A stretch of 64,000 nt of DNA from Torreya grandis (Eukaryota; Streptophyta; Pinopsida; Cupressales; Taxaceae): NCBI GenBank assembly GCA_037957365.1, contig JARHVA010003528.1, positions 310,001-374,000 of the forward strand, given 5' to 3'. The first letter of the stretch is position 1. Every line of letters begins with the position of its first letter. The notes under the pieces are model-generated. The model was not told where the DNA came from. It saw only the letters and a list, made by a program, of their open reading frames with translations, and did no database searches. This document shows positions 1-12,656 of the stretch, piece by piece. Made by a program: the position numbers and the translations under genes.

Positions 1-1275
1 AAGGGGATCCTAATTTATACATCCACCCCCATAGAGAGGTTAAAGATGATGTTGAGAGATGAAGCCCTAGGTCAAAACTTCCCTATAGAACTTATGGGAG
101 GTAATGAAGTCCCCATCACCAGATAAAATTAATGCAATGTAATAAACTAAGTAAAAAGGATTTATGGTTGCTTCTATATCACCTAATCCATTCAGGTCTT
201 AGGCAGAGCATTCAAAACATCTTTTTTATGCCTTTGGACTAAGGGATAAGTTGTAATGAAGATGACACTTTTGATCCCACAAGTTCCCTATAGGGGATGG
301 GGGGAGATCATACATTCACAAATTCCTTTATTATTAAAAAAATTTAACCAAGCAAATGATAAATGACTTGCATAAAATAAAAACTTTGAAGTGAGTTCAA
401 TTTTAGAGTACTAAAATGAAAGATTTGGTGGTGTTCTTTGGCCTCTTGGCCTTAAGTTTCAAAACCTTTAAAAAATAACCACAACTATTCAAATAAACAT
501 CCAAGTTTTTATTAAGCATCAAATGAAATATTCCTAATTATTTTTAAGAATCTAAAAGAGGTTTAAAAAGACTTAATTAATCTTTATTTGATCTTTTTCC
601 AAGTAAGTCCTACAAGCAAATTGTTAAAATATTGTTTAGCTTTAAATCTCTTTTGTAAATGAGACAAGTAACTTTGAAAAGTGTGCTCTTATGTTTACAT
701 AGTGTAATATCATAGATACACAGTCGAAGACCACAACTCTACAAAACTACAACTAGTTAAGACACTATCACAACATATGGGTTAAATAATAAAAATGATA
801 ATATCACTACTCTAATAGACAAAACTATAAGTCACAGTGCAAAACCATAACTTTAAGTCTTGTTATTTTATTACATAACCCCTAATGTATATGCTCACTT
901 CTATCAATTTATCCACAAAAATACGAGTATAGTTGATGATATCACAACGTACAAAATTAAGGTATTACAATATCATGACTGAGGAGTCATGGTTTTTCAA
1001 TTTCTCAACTAGACTTGTAGATAGAGAACTCATTAGTCAAAAAATATAGCTAAAATACAAAATCATGATTGAAATATAAAACTATGACTATGTCACTTAT
1101 GGTTTTGTGGTCTAGAGGACAAAATCATAAGTCCATAGTGACAAATTCATTAATTCCATAAATTGTCTTTTTGATCAAAATTTTCACCCACTTTGGCCTC
1201 AAACTCCAAGATTTTTCATGAAAATGTTTAGTATTTTTATTTTAGGTTCTATTCAATCAAATTTATGGGGTAAGA

Positions 1276-1293
1276 TCCCACCAATCATGTCAT
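1276..1293 (-). other. E7 primer-binding site
   Basis: The minus strand reads ATGACATGATTGGTGGGA directly inside the LTR. It aligns with the sites of E1, E2, E5 and E6, mainly through the shared GTGGGA end. The decayed first bases fit an old copy. Confidence 0.6.
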
Positions 1294-1296
1294 TTT

Positions 1297-2474
1297 TGAA
1301 TATAAGGATCTGATAAGGGGATATCAGTATCGTGTTAGTAGAAGAAATCAAATACAAAACAAAAACACACTAATGAATTAACACCTTATGATTATATCTT
1401 AGGGGGGATATTAGTGAGGAAATGCCATTGACAAAGCATAATTAAAAGGAAAGAAAACAAAAATTTTCACCTTCCATGAATGCTCCAAATATTGTCCTCA
1501 TTAGATTGTTTAGCTTATGCTTCAAAGGTCTTTGTCAATGAAGATTTAGATATCTCCACCTCCTCTTGGCATCAACGGTTTTGTGGCTTTGACTTGTGAA
1601 GATTCACTCAATAATTTATAATAATAACACTATATCAAAATCACTTTAAAAAACATTTGATCATGATAAATTTAGCTTGACAAAGCTTAAAATTATGAGT
1701 GTGAGACCTTCTATTTATAGATTTTCTTATTTGATCAGAATGAACCTAAACCATCCATCTCAAGATAAAGATGTGTGGCTAATAATCCATTCAATTTTTG
1801 AGACTAAAATAAATAAATTCCCTCATAAATATTTGGGATAGAGAGGTATTAAAGAGGCATAAGAGGGCTTAATAAAATATTTATGGTACTTATGGCTTGT
1901 GGATGCCACCCCATAAAAGATGCTTTAGGTGATGCAGTTATTCATAATCAGTTTACATTAATGAAATAATAAATAAACTCCATGAAAAATCCAATTAAGC
2001 TCTTGATTAAAATTAATTATCTTTAAACATGATTAGTCAATTTTGGTTCAAATTCTTTGGAAATTTGTATTCAATTAGTCAAACTAGTCAAAATGTCATA
2101 TCATTGGTTCAAATGTTGACAGAGTATAATTAGGATGAGATGTTAGATGCATTGGAACCGTTATCCCATTTATGATATTGTCAACACAAAATACAAAGCC
2201 ACATGTCTTTTGCAAGAAAATTGATAGAAAAGAGCAATCCAGAGCACCGAGGTGTGAAATCATCATTTTAACTTGGATTGAATTGATCAAAGTTAGGTAT
2301 CACATAAAATGCATTAACTTGTTTAGTGATACTCTAGCTAAAATTGGCACTTGTATATGACAAATTCAAACCATTTAATGCATTGTAGTCTTTTTAGGCC
2401 AAATTATGATATTTGATAGAAATTTGTTTGAAGCTTGGTTAGAGGTCATTGGTGGCCACATTTAGGTGTCTACA
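1297..2474 (-). repeat. E7 5' LTR
   Basis: About 1,178 bp, beginning TGAATATAAGG and ending GTGTCTACA on the plus strand, with TG...CA ends. It is homologous along its length to the E5 LTRs (1203 and 1201 bp), including the TATA block near 1712 and the block at about 2135-2160. The left edge was set by the primer-binding site and the right edge by alignment to the E5 LTR end. Confidence 0.75.
1712..1719 (-). promoter_or_regulatory. TATA box in E7 LTR
   Basis: The minus strand reads TATAAATA inside 'ctatttatag'. The same box is at the same relative place in both E5 LTRs, which supports it as the LTR core promoter. Confidence 0.5.
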
Positions 2475-4636
2475 ATTAATAATCTGTAAGTTGGCTTAGT
2501 AGGCCCAAAGGACCAAAAGGAACATTTTATCAATGTGAGGTGGGTTAGAATAACCACTAACTTGAACTATACTATCTAACTCTTCATGGTGCTCAAAAGA
2601 ATTTTCAAGTGAATCCAACCAATCAAAAATCAAATTTAAACTTAAGTAAAAATCAAGTAAATATCTCAAATAAATATCATGTACCCTCCATCTAAATTAT
2701 AAATGGGTCTAAAATATCCTTAATAATTCCCTTAAGGATTTAACCATTGGAAATATTCAACCTCAACCATCGAATTTAGTCAAATTAAAATATGGCTAAT
2801 TAAATTTATAGAGGCCATAAGGTTAAAAATCAGTCATTGAGTTAAAAATAATATTTTTGGAGGGAGGAGGTGTTGGAGGATGTATTTTTCATGTTCATCC
2901 CTCATTTCCTTCCTTAGCCTTAGATGACTATCATTAATGGAGTCTTTGAGTTTTTAGTCAAAACCATTTATTTTAATTTCAATAGTATAGAATGATACAA
3001 ATATATGTGGTTAATTTTTTAGGTACCTAGTTTAACATAAATATTATATGATTTCTAAGTCCCCTAAAGTTTATAAAATAATTTTGGGAGATTCAAGCAC
3101 CACTATAACCATTAATGGTCACCATAAGGTTTAAGGTAAAATTTTAGAACATTTTTAGTTTTAGACTTTAAATTTTGTCTCAAACTAAAGGGTATAGATA
3201 AATAATAGGGTTATCCTTTTGGGTAATCCCATTTTGGGGCTACCAAGAGTCTATGATATCCAATAAGGCATAAAATAGCCTCCTAATAACAAAATAAACA
3301 CAAATTGTAAATCATGATATTTTAGCTCCTAAACTATTTACATACATGAGGGGGGAATTATGGGGGGTTCCTTTTGTGTTTCCCCACATCTGATCCATTG
3401 GATCTTTGTAATTATGGTTACAAAATAAGTAACTAAGTTGGAAAAGAGGTCTAAAGTATCTTTAAGGAGAAAAGGGGTCAAAACATAAAAATTATGTTGT
3501 ATCAAGTCTTAAAAATCATATCATACATAAGAATGAAACATAAAAGGGGGTCTATTTTGGGGGTATCCCACACTAAATTGTTTAAGTCACCCCTTTAGGC
3601 TATGCAAAAGTCATAATCACATTTGAAGGAGACTTTGGTTTTAATGTTTATTTATTGTAGGTTAAACTTTATTAAATCAAGGTTTAATTTTCTTATATTA
3701 AATAAATTATTTCATTTTAAATAGTGAACATGGTAGTTAGTAATTATAATAACCAAATTTATGGTTTTAATGCTAGTAAATTTGATAAATGCATGGGTAT
3801 CAATCCATATGACTGATAACAAATTGATCACACAGGGCAATCCCTAACTACACAACTTCCAAGCCACTTAATACAAGTTGACCCCCTCTTTAAGCACCTA
3901 AAACAACATAGTTCATGGTTCCATGGAGGACCTCTAATTAACTTTTTAACCTTCTCTATGCTAAGGGTACAGTTCCATACTAAAGGTTATTGGGAAAATT
4001 AAATTACCCTATAGAGGTCTAAATTTCATAGTGGAAAACTAAAGACCCAAAAGTCATGAAACTAATGGTGTGGGTTTGGATTATTCCTAGTTTTATAATA
4101 AAATTATTTTGAGAACCTTATTAAATTATTTATGTGCTTAAAAATTGCATGAATTTTAGTGAATTTAGAAAGGAAAAGAACCAATTTTAGTGGTTGAATC
4201 TTAAAATTAAAAATGGTAACACATCAAAATATTTCATAAATTGCCATATAATATTGAGAAAGCCTAATTCTTAATAATGTTGATTTAATGAAATATAGGT
4301 AGGTTTAATTTTTATTAAAATTTATTTGCATACAATGGTTCTTTAATGGACTCAATGAAAAACTGAGAACAAAGCATAATAATGTATTTGATTTTAATTT
4401 TTCTTCAGTGACACATAATTAAATATTGAAGCATATCATTATTTTACAACATGAAATTTTATTTCAACAAAATTACATTTGATATATTAATTTTCCTCCT
4501 CTCTAAAGAGGTCTAAAAACAAGAAACAATCACTAATTCACACATTGTACATCATAATTCAAATTTCACTTTTATTGATAATTTAACAATAAATAATTTA
4601 AACTAACATGGCTCTCAAATGGAAAATATAATTTAG

Positions 4637-4638
<2 letters not shown>

Positions 4639-4693
<55 letters not shown>
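4639..4693. repeat. (AC)27 microsatellite
   Basis: An uninterrupted run of AC dinucleotides, 55 bases long. It lies in non-coding DNA. It is longer and purer than its decayed surroundings, as expected of a locus still expanding or contracting by slippage. Confidence 0.97.
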
Positions 4694-4695
<2 letters not shown>

Positions 4696-5158
4696 AATTA
4701 GCATAAGTTAGTCTTCAAATGAACTCCACTAGTAATTGCAAGTCCAACCAAAGGAGGTGCTTGCATCCCATCCTTTTCTCATCATCACATAACTACCCTA
4801 GGTAACTAATATATACACATTATATTTTCAACTTTTATACATTACTAATGATTTTTATCTTGCAAGAACCCATCAATTCTCAATCTCTCTGAGTGCATGC
4901 TTTAAAGGGTACACCAAGAAATGGGTGGATAGACCATTGGTGCTTTGCATGATTGTTATCCCTATAGTACCAGTTGTTATCTACATAACCATCTCATAAA
5001 ACACATCCCTAAGTTTTGTCTTATCTTTTTCACCCTCCACCATCCATTTTATGCCTTCATTAGCCCCTTCCTAAGCTAATAACCATTTCTTAACTATTTA
5101 CATTAAATTGTTAGTCCCAATAACCTTGTACTCAAATTGATAAAACTCATTTAGGGTC

Positions 5159-5181
5159 TAGGTTGGCCTTTGGCCAACCTA
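5159..5181. repeat. Perfect 10-bp hairpin
   Basis: TAGGTTGGCC, a TTT loop, then GGCCAACCTA. The arms are perfect complements. No gene lies next to it and no function is assigned. Confidence 0.8.
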
Positions 5182-5990
5182 AACTAAGAACTAATTTGAT
5201 TTTATCATTAATGATATAGAGTTAATTAGAATGTACCTGTCAGTTAAACTTTTAGAAAGGTTTAGGGTTAGATTCATCATTTTTCCATTTCTTAGAGACA
5301 ATAAGAGTTAATTTTTCATTTGATCTTCTTTACAATCTACTCTTCCACCATTATACTTGAGGAGTTATTTATTAGGGTTTATACTTAGAGAAGAATATTG
5401 TCTTGTGGAAATGTATTGGATGATTTGTTCTTTCTTAGTGATCCTTACAAACAAAAAAAACCTCTTGCAAAGAACTTTTGTCTAATGAAGAGATTGAGTC
5501 TCGATGGGTTCATCTTCAAGGTAAGTATCTCTAACTTTACTCCTCTATTTTAGTAGATAAAAGTAACATAAGTAATGGCTTTTGACTATATTGCTCTCTC
5601 CATGAATTAGGGTTTTACATATACATAACTTAATTAGAATTATTCTAGGCATGTTCACATTTATGTTTACCAACACCCAATTTATGCCAAAATCTTTGGT
5701 GAGCACTAGATTAGATTTTGTTTTCTTTTACATTTACCTTTGTGAATATAAAAACATAGGACCCAGTTAAGGTTATTGCATGGTGTTTCTTGACTAGAGG
5801 CTTTAGAACCCTATCTAATGATAATATTGTAGAAATAGCTCTTGGTTAGGTTTATTAGATCCATCTTGGTCATGACCTTGAATACCTAATGTATCAACAA
5901 TCAAAAGTGTAAGTAGGATTTATCTTCTCTAAGATAGGATTGATTTATAGATCTGTGGCATTTCCCTTTGTATAAATCATGGCAAACTCA

Positions 5991-6645
5991 ACATGAATCA
6001 AAACCTTTTAAGTTGTATTTCAAACCATCATTTTTTCATCATATTATATTTTTATATATTTAAAATACTATATCTAACTAATTGGTATAGCTCTAACATT
6101 TTGTGTAGAAGTTTAACACACAATCAATCCAAAATGACTCTATTCTATCTATGTAAGTCTTATTCAAATATAGGTTACCATATTGATCAGTTTAGCACAA
6201 TATTATATTCAAATCCAAATTCACATAAATAGTCAAACCAATTGACTCTATCTATAATTCTCTAGTATCAACATATAGGTTTGTAAACATAGTTAAACCA
6301 GTCAGCTTTGTTTGCAACTTCTTCTTTAGTATACAAGGTTTTGTAAACTTCATCAAGCTAGTTAACTTAGTATAATTTTAAACAACATTTAAACATTATA
6401 TCATAAAATTTTTCAATATAAACATCTTCAAACCCATAAAATTTAATTCCTTTCTCTCTCTATCATTTTAGTTTTCTTCTTTTAGTATTATTTTTCAAAA
6501 GTTCATAGTATGTAAAATTACAACCCTGCAATAAATTGGGTCAAACTATTTGACATAGTTTTATAGTCTATCTTCCATCTAAAAGACATAGTTGACATGT
6601 TCTAATGTGTTCTTATACATATTGCTTTTATAGAATAATAGTCAT
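5991..6645 (+). mobile_element. E4 fragment 1: probable leader
   Basis: Sequence left of E1, inferred to join 20469 onwards. Both sides carry loose repeats of a 'CCAGTCAACTnTnT' unit: 'ccagtcagctttg' near 6299, 'ccagtcaactctatt' at 20474, 'ccagttcaactttg' near 21404. The left limit is arbitrary because the 5' LTR and primer site of E4 were not resolved. A weak match to the Tat primer site exists near 5695 (TTTGGTGAGCACTAG), but I do not rely on it. No gene is seen here. Confidence 0.4.
6641..6645. repeat. E1 target duplication, left copy (GTCAT)
   Basis: GTCAT lies directly before the LTR's TG. Its partner after the other LTR is GTTAT at 20469-20473, one C-to-T change apart. Confidence 0.75.
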
Positions 6646-8404
6646 TGTTGATGCTTAGAATTGCACTATTTCCAAAACCAATGATGGGAAGTTTCAGGAA
6701 TGTGGGACTTGTGACCTGAAATGACCTCTATATTTTAAAGAAGCTGGCTCTTCTTTTTCTCAAAAGTATTGTGAGAAAAGGGATATAAATTAAATAGAAA
6801 CATCAATGCAACGAAAGAAAATTTAACTCTGGTGATGTGCCTGAGTTTAATTCATCCTTTAATACTAAGCACAATGAAGCTATATTTAGGATTCAATTAC
6901 ATTAAAGAGCAAATAATGCATGATCAATGTAAAAGATGAAAATAATAGAATCAAAGGCTCACAACTTAGACTATTTTTGTAGTAACATAGAAAATATCAA
7001 CAAACGCACAAAACTCAGTATTCTTATTAATCTTTCAGTCACATAAAATGCATAGATACATGCACAGTTATACAAACTTTCTAAATCAAGAAAATAGAAC
7101 AAAGACAAATGATATTACCAGCCACAATAAGAAAGCCTAAAACTTCTTGATAACAATCTCTTGTATAAAATTCTCTCTCTCTCTTCTGATGATCCTATTT
7201 GATGATCCCTCTACCCATATTTATAGCATTAGATTAGCTCTAAATTTCTTGCACATTCCCAATCCTATTGTCTAACTGAACTCTAACTAAACTAAAAGTG
7301 TTTAATAGAAGATATTTCTTAGATCTGAAGCATTTAGTCTCCTACAAGTTCATTGGCTAAATTAGAAACACATGATGCTTCTTACTGTGAAATAGGCAAG
7401 GGCACTTGGTGACTTCCACTTGACTCACTTGAAAACCATCTCATTATTCAAGAGGAATGAAAAAAGGACACTTGGAAACTTTCACGACATTTACAGAAGA
7501 CACATGACACTTTTTGTTGATTTTACTCTTTACTATGTCTTTGTATTGGGAGTTTTTTGTATTTGACAACTATCACAATCCACTTCTTTGAAACTTTAAC
7601 AACTTATAGAAAATGGGACACATAACACTTCTTGCTCAAGTAGCTTCAAGAAAGGAATGGGGACAGGTGGCACTTTCCACTGATCTTCAACAAATGGCAT
7701 GTGGTGGCTTCCTCTTGTCTATATAAGCTTTAGATACTTTTTGAGAAACCTATGGAAGGTGATACGCGACAGTATCCACAGGGCTCTAGATATACTATAG
7801 GAACATTTAGGCCTCATTTTATATTCACATGGATGATGACACTTGGAAGCTTCCACTCACTTTAGAAATAAAAATTAGGGCCCACCACAATCTTTACTCA
7901 ACAATGAAACAAAATGAAGAAATTGTGGATGTTGACACTTGTCAGCTTCCGCTGAGCTTTAGCTAGGAACACATGGTAGCTTCCACTAAGCTTTATATAG
8001 GAATATGTGGTAGCTTATGTTGAATTTTAGAAAAACATATTAAAACCTTCCACAGTTACCACTTGGTGTCCTCTGTGTGCACTAAGAAAACTTATCGAAA
8101 GAAGCCTTTGAACCTCATAATAAACTTGAAATGCAGATGCTGACACTTGGTGTACTCCACTAGATTATTATGGAAAATGTGGCACATTCTTCACAACTTA
8201 TAGAAGTTATAAAATGTGTCTCGACTAATGAGACTTAGCATCTTCCACTCAACTTTTATACTTAGACAAAATTTAGGCAAAATAAAAACTCGCACCCATG
8301 CTCTGTGTCAAAACTTCACTACCTCAAAAATGAAATGTGCAAGGACAAAACTTAGAGCGCACAACTGAAACTCAATAAAAATGTAGAGTATTTTTTAATC
8401 TACA
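6646..8404 (-). repeat. E1 3' LTR
   Basis: Begins TGTTGATGCTTAGAA and ends ATCTACA on the plus strand; matches 18732-20468 throughout. It contains about ten degenerate copies of a unit like 'acacttggnagcttccact'. The CACGTG hexamers seen in the other LTR are CACATG or otherwise altered here. A TATA box for minus-strand transcription is at 7218-7225. Confidence 0.92.
7218..7225 (-). promoter_or_regulatory. TATA box in E1 3' LTR
   Basis: The minus strand reads TATAAATA in the context GCTATAAATATGGG. It is identical in the other LTR at 19287-19294. Confidence 0.55.
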
Positions 8405-8649
8405 TTTCTTGGCAACCCTGAGGACTTTTGAACCTGCTAAAAAAGAATCCACAATCTCTTGCATGATCAAATGTGGCAAAAAAAATCACAACTTTAGTAA
8501 GGCCATCTAATAAATAGACCACTCAACATTAGATAATCCCTTCTTATTTTTCAATTCGTGGAAGGCTAAATCAAGGTTAATAATGTCCTTGTGTAAAAAA
8601 TTCTATAAAATATGAGCTGTAGCCTTCAATTGAAATTCAAGCTAGGACA
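8405..8649. other. E1 3' untranslated strip
   Basis: About 250 bases between the 3' LTR and the end of the long unknown ORF. Next to the LTR the minus strand has only a short purine run (AAGAAA), so the polypurine tract is weak or decayed. Confidence 0.4.
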
Positions 8650-11600
8650 TGGGAATCAAGACAGCTTCCACTTCTAGTACTAATGAATCATCTGTTAAAC
8701 CCTAGAAAACTGACTGATCATTTTGCTTGGCTAATAACAAGGGTTTAATCTCATCAACCATCAACATAGTGTTGTTATCAAGAAAAGGGGAGGGAAGACC
8801 CAATTGCACCAGATCTTTAATATGCTACTTCATGTCTTTGATTTCCTCTTTCACCAATCTAGAGCTCTTTACAATTAATTGCTACATAGTTGTAATTGAG
8901 AACTTCATTAACCCTTTTTATAGCAATCATTCTATCACCAATCCCTATTATTGATAACATTCCATCAGTTATGTCATATAGCTTTTGCAGTAGCATTTGA
9001 GAATCAAAAACTCTCAAAGAGATAGTGGACAGAGTGGCTTTAACTGAAGTCTCCACCTTTTCACACAATTTTTGTGCATTTAGTAGAAAGGTTAGAGAGG
9101 GTCTGAGCTAAATAATCTCCTCAAAGATTATTTTCCATATTGATATGTATAGCTCCTTGACCATATTCAAAACTCCTACATTATTTAGACTATTAGCCAA
9201 CTCAAATGTCAATTGTTCTATTATTTATTGCTCAACTTGAAGTTGGACCTGTATGGCAACGATATTATTCTACTCACTCAACAGCTTTTGCTAGAACTGA
9301 GCGACTTGTTGTAGGTTTTCCTCCCATTTTTCTCATAATGTTGCCTTTTCCTACCTTAAGGCTGTCACGACAGCTTTCTCCTATCTCAACTCTTCTTTCA
9401 AAGAATCATTTTGGGCCTGAATAGCCTGGTGGGTTTGAAAAGAAATAGTATCTTGCAAGTATTTACTAAGACTCTCTATTTCATTATTCCTAGTTTTGAT
9501 TTCTATAATCAGACCACTATAGTTTGCTTTCTCTCAAGATAAATTAGCCTCCATCTTTTATAGCTTCTTTGATACTTTCAAAGAATCATTGGCTACAATA
9601 GAAGTGGATTCATTTAGCAACTCCACCCTATCTTGTGGTTTGAAAAGTGACATATCTATAGCCACTGCATTCATTGTATAATCTTTGGGCCACATCTACT
9701 CATTGAGCTTGACCACATTAGGTGTCAAATGGGTCACCATTAGTTGCTATTGGATTGGGTCAAATTGTGACCTCATATGTGGTGTAGCTAGAGCTTTATT
9801 ATCTTTCATCTTCTTTTCTCTATCTAGGCTTCTCTAACCTTCTCAGCAGTATCTACTTGAATTTGGAAGGTAGAGGGAGAGGCAATATGCCCACCCATAA
9901 AAGGACAACCCTATGGCAAGCCATAGGGAATAGCCAAATGTTGTCTAGGGGGAATTTTAGGAGGTACTCTCTTTGGGATAGAGGGGGAAAATTGAGGCAA
10001 TGATGTGACCTGAGTATTAATAGGTGGGGCAAAATGAGAAATGGGCACAACAAAGGTGGCAAGAGATATTATTTGGCTAGATGAGATTATCACCCCTATA
10101 AAAGAAGAGAGAGATTGAGAAGGAAAAATAACATGTACCTAAGGAAAAATTGATGTACTCAGTGGTTGGTGCTATGAGGGTCCTACCTCCTCTAAATCAG
10201 GCTGAAGCTTCAGCCTCTCGTGTTTCCTTGGCATTTCTTCTTCTGGCTATGTTTCCTTCTCTTGAATATTTAATACTACTATTAGTGGTGATTGTACTAA
10301 ATTGGGAACCCCAAAGGTTGACACTGATGGAGAAGCTTTGGGTGGTGAGGATACCACACTCTTTTGTTTTTCAATGTCATTGAGAGATTAGGGCCAGACA
10401 GTTACAATGACTGTAGATGAGGTTTGTCCTAGGGCCTACACTGTATCAAGGCTAGAGACCAGAGATAGATGACATTCATCCTAGATTTCCTCCTATTTCT
10501 CATCTGAATTTACATTCCCAGAAGAGTGAGTTATCTCACAAATTTCCTACCTATACTTCCAATAGGCTTCTATTTTCTTAGTTTTCCATTCTTTGTTCTT
10601 TAATGCCCTTCTTAAACTAGAAGTCATTTTAATTTTAGGATCAAAATCATTTTGCCTAACATAAAAAATCTCCCATGGCCTGACCTCTTGAAGGGGTAAA
10701 TCTATCAATTCTACATATAAATCAAGAATATCTTCTTGAGGGTTTCTTCTATTTTTCCAAAAAGGACAACCCTCATGCACCATTCTAATAACAACCTTGT
10801 TATTCTTAACCCATGAAGTTATGAAACCATTTGGGTCATATCCCCATTTATCTTCAATCAAAAAGAAACCCAGGAAGGCTCGTTTTCTCAGCAACACGTG
10901 CTTAGCATCTCTAACTTTTAGCCCCATGTTGTTCATTACCCACAAAATATCATACATTTTCTTTTTTTCTTCCCAGTGCCATATTCATTATCTAGCACAG
11001 ACACTTGTCAGGCGACCTCTAAGAATTTTAACATTGGTTCTCCACTAAAACCATGGACTCTAATAATAGTATGATGGGATCCAAATAATTAATCACAAGG
11101 AATAGTGCAATTTGTCATAAGAATTGAGACACTTGGAGTCAATCTATTTTTAATAAGCTCTAAGCTTAGATGACAAAAAGTAGGGGAAATTTTTTTTACC
11201 AAAATTCATATGGGTCACTGGTTTTAGACAAGATATGTGTCCATGTGGACACATGGATGGTCCTATTATGACCAAAGCTTGGGTCATACATATTCAGATG
11301 CATGAATTGTGAAAAGATGCTAGAGTTTTGATACAACATGAGGTGAAATAGATAAGAATAATTGAAAACTCCTTTAGACTTGAAATGGGTGAGTTGGTCA
11401 ACCATTGAATATGCAATCTGCTCAGAGAAGTCCAGCTGATACTCCTGAGACTTGTCAATAGTTTTCATTCTAAATAGAATGGCCATTTGTTCTTTATAAA
11501 TAGTTATATCCTCTTTCATTCTAAAAATTAATGCCATCATAGATAGTGCTTCTTGATTGACTTGAGAAAAATTTTCCCTTCCTATTGGTAGCACTGGCAC

Positions 11601-12173
11601 AGTGGTATCATCTTCCCCTAATTACAACTCTAATCTAAGAAACCTCAAATGATTATTGATGTTTGCCCATGTTTTCTGCATTTTAGCAATGGTGGGAAAC
11701 ATGGATATCTTGTCATGATACAGGGCCAACATGTCCTTGATGGCCTTTGGTGTAATTTATACCATGAATGGACCCTATTATATGGTATTCAAGGGTGAAT
11801 GAAACAATTTGGTCCATATTTCGACCAAGGTAGGGCATGGATGTACACCTAGGACAATGAATTGTGCCATTTGGGAAGTCCATATCCTCATTGCAAATGT
11901 TTCATATTGTCCATCCTTGGCCCTATGAATACATCTTTGATGTTCCCCTTCTCTTAGAGCTTTTCCAGACTTTTGAAGGATTGGGTCCATGATTCTATTT
12001 TCAAAAAAATTCACCTTTCCTGGGTCATTTGCATAACTAACTTTAGGGACTCTAGTCCACGGATAGGTCTTTAAGGGTTTTGTAGGGATCGAAGTATATG
12101 ACTTACTTATGAGAAGATTATCAATGGATTCGTAAATCCCAAACCCTTGTTGTGAAGACTATGCCTCCTCCAT
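8650..12173 (-). pseudogene. E1 long unknown ORF downstream of integrase, decayed
   Basis: A broken minus-strand frame of roughly 1,100 codons lies between integrase and the 3' LTR. Open pieces include 11778-12014, 11196-11600, 10547-10957 and 8859-9068. From the N-terminus I see an acidic start (MEEA, then a TAG where CAG would give Gln), and a Trp-rich central part with phrases such as WTSQMAQFIVLG and EDKWGYDPNGFITSW. A Pro/Ser-rich stretch follows near 9850-10090. Near 9200-9700 there is a Glu/Lys/Gln-rich region with coiled-coil character. I do not recognise the family. Extra ORFs after integrase are established for Tat-lineage plant elements, so this is likely one of those. The start at 12173 is the first Met of the continuous homologous-looking frame and is uncertain. 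Confidence 0.6.
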
Positions 12174-12656
12174 ATCTATGTCTATATTGGTAATCAGTGA
12201 ACTTATGTAACAGGTATCTAGCTTTGCAATGGGGAAGGCACTTTCACTAAGCAGGTTTTGTTATGAACTAAAAATATAGGTAACAGGGATTTTATAGTAG
12301 ATGTAAGAATGTTTGGGACACTGTTAATCTTTAACTCTCGTTATGGGGTATTTAATGACCCATCAAGTCTCAAAAGTGGCACTAAAACTAGATAACCGTT
12401 AGCAAATCTTATTGAATATGTATGGGATAGCGAGTCAGACACGTCACAAAATGGCTACATAAGGTATCTTGCAAAATTTTGGAATTTGAGAGATATTTAA
12501 TAAATGCTAGCATTTTGAATTTTTGAAAAAAATCTCTGATTCGAAGCCACGTGTTTAAACAACACTTATTTAAAAGAAAGAGTGGGAAAGAAAAATAGGA
12601 AAACAAAGCGAAAAGGAAAGGGAAACTATCTAACTATAATACATTAGAGACACAAC

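Larger units (their letters stand above)
1..2474 (-). mobile_element. E7: 5' part of a Tat-like LTR retrotransposon, cut by window edge
   Basis: Bases 1-1275 are non-coding leader and 1297-2474 is a 5' LTR. A primer-binding site lies between them, so the element reads on the minus strand and continues off the left edge. The leader matches the E5 leader at about 31190-32202: both share phrases such as 'ggtaatgaagtcccc' / 'ggtaatgatgtcccc' and 'atgaaagattt'. The LTR matches the E5 LTRs in the TATA region and in the 'gatgttagatgcattgga' block. E7 and E5 are therefore relatives. No coding frame is visible in the leader; short runs such as 'acaaaactataagtcacag' repeat imperfectly between about 715 and 1140. 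No target duplication can be tested because the other end is missing. Confidence 0.75.
2475..5990. other. Non-coding, degenerate repeat-like DNA
   Basis: No frame here encodes a recognisable protein, and all open frames are short. The stretch is AT-rich and holds an (AC)27 microsatellite and a perfect hairpin at 5159-5181. A few phrases ('accattaatggtcacc' near 3105) resemble the repeated 'aaccattgatggtt' units of the E6 LTR, so part may be an old LTR. I could not find its ends or a partner copy. Confidence 0.5.

Noticed and set aside
5400..5560. Exon-like stretch ending CTTCAAG|GTAAGTAT
   Set aside because: It has a good donor-like site but no continuing coding frame, no acceptor partner and no protein similarity.
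5540..6000. Possible E4 5' LTR end and primer site near 5695 (TTTGGTGAGCACTAG)
   Set aside because: The match to the Tat primer consensus is weak, and the distance to the shared leader block is about 1,200 bases against 260 in E6.
10150..10383. 77-codon plus-strand frame within the E1 unknown ORF
   Set aside because: Opposite to the direction of all other E1 coding remains and without any recognisable motif.
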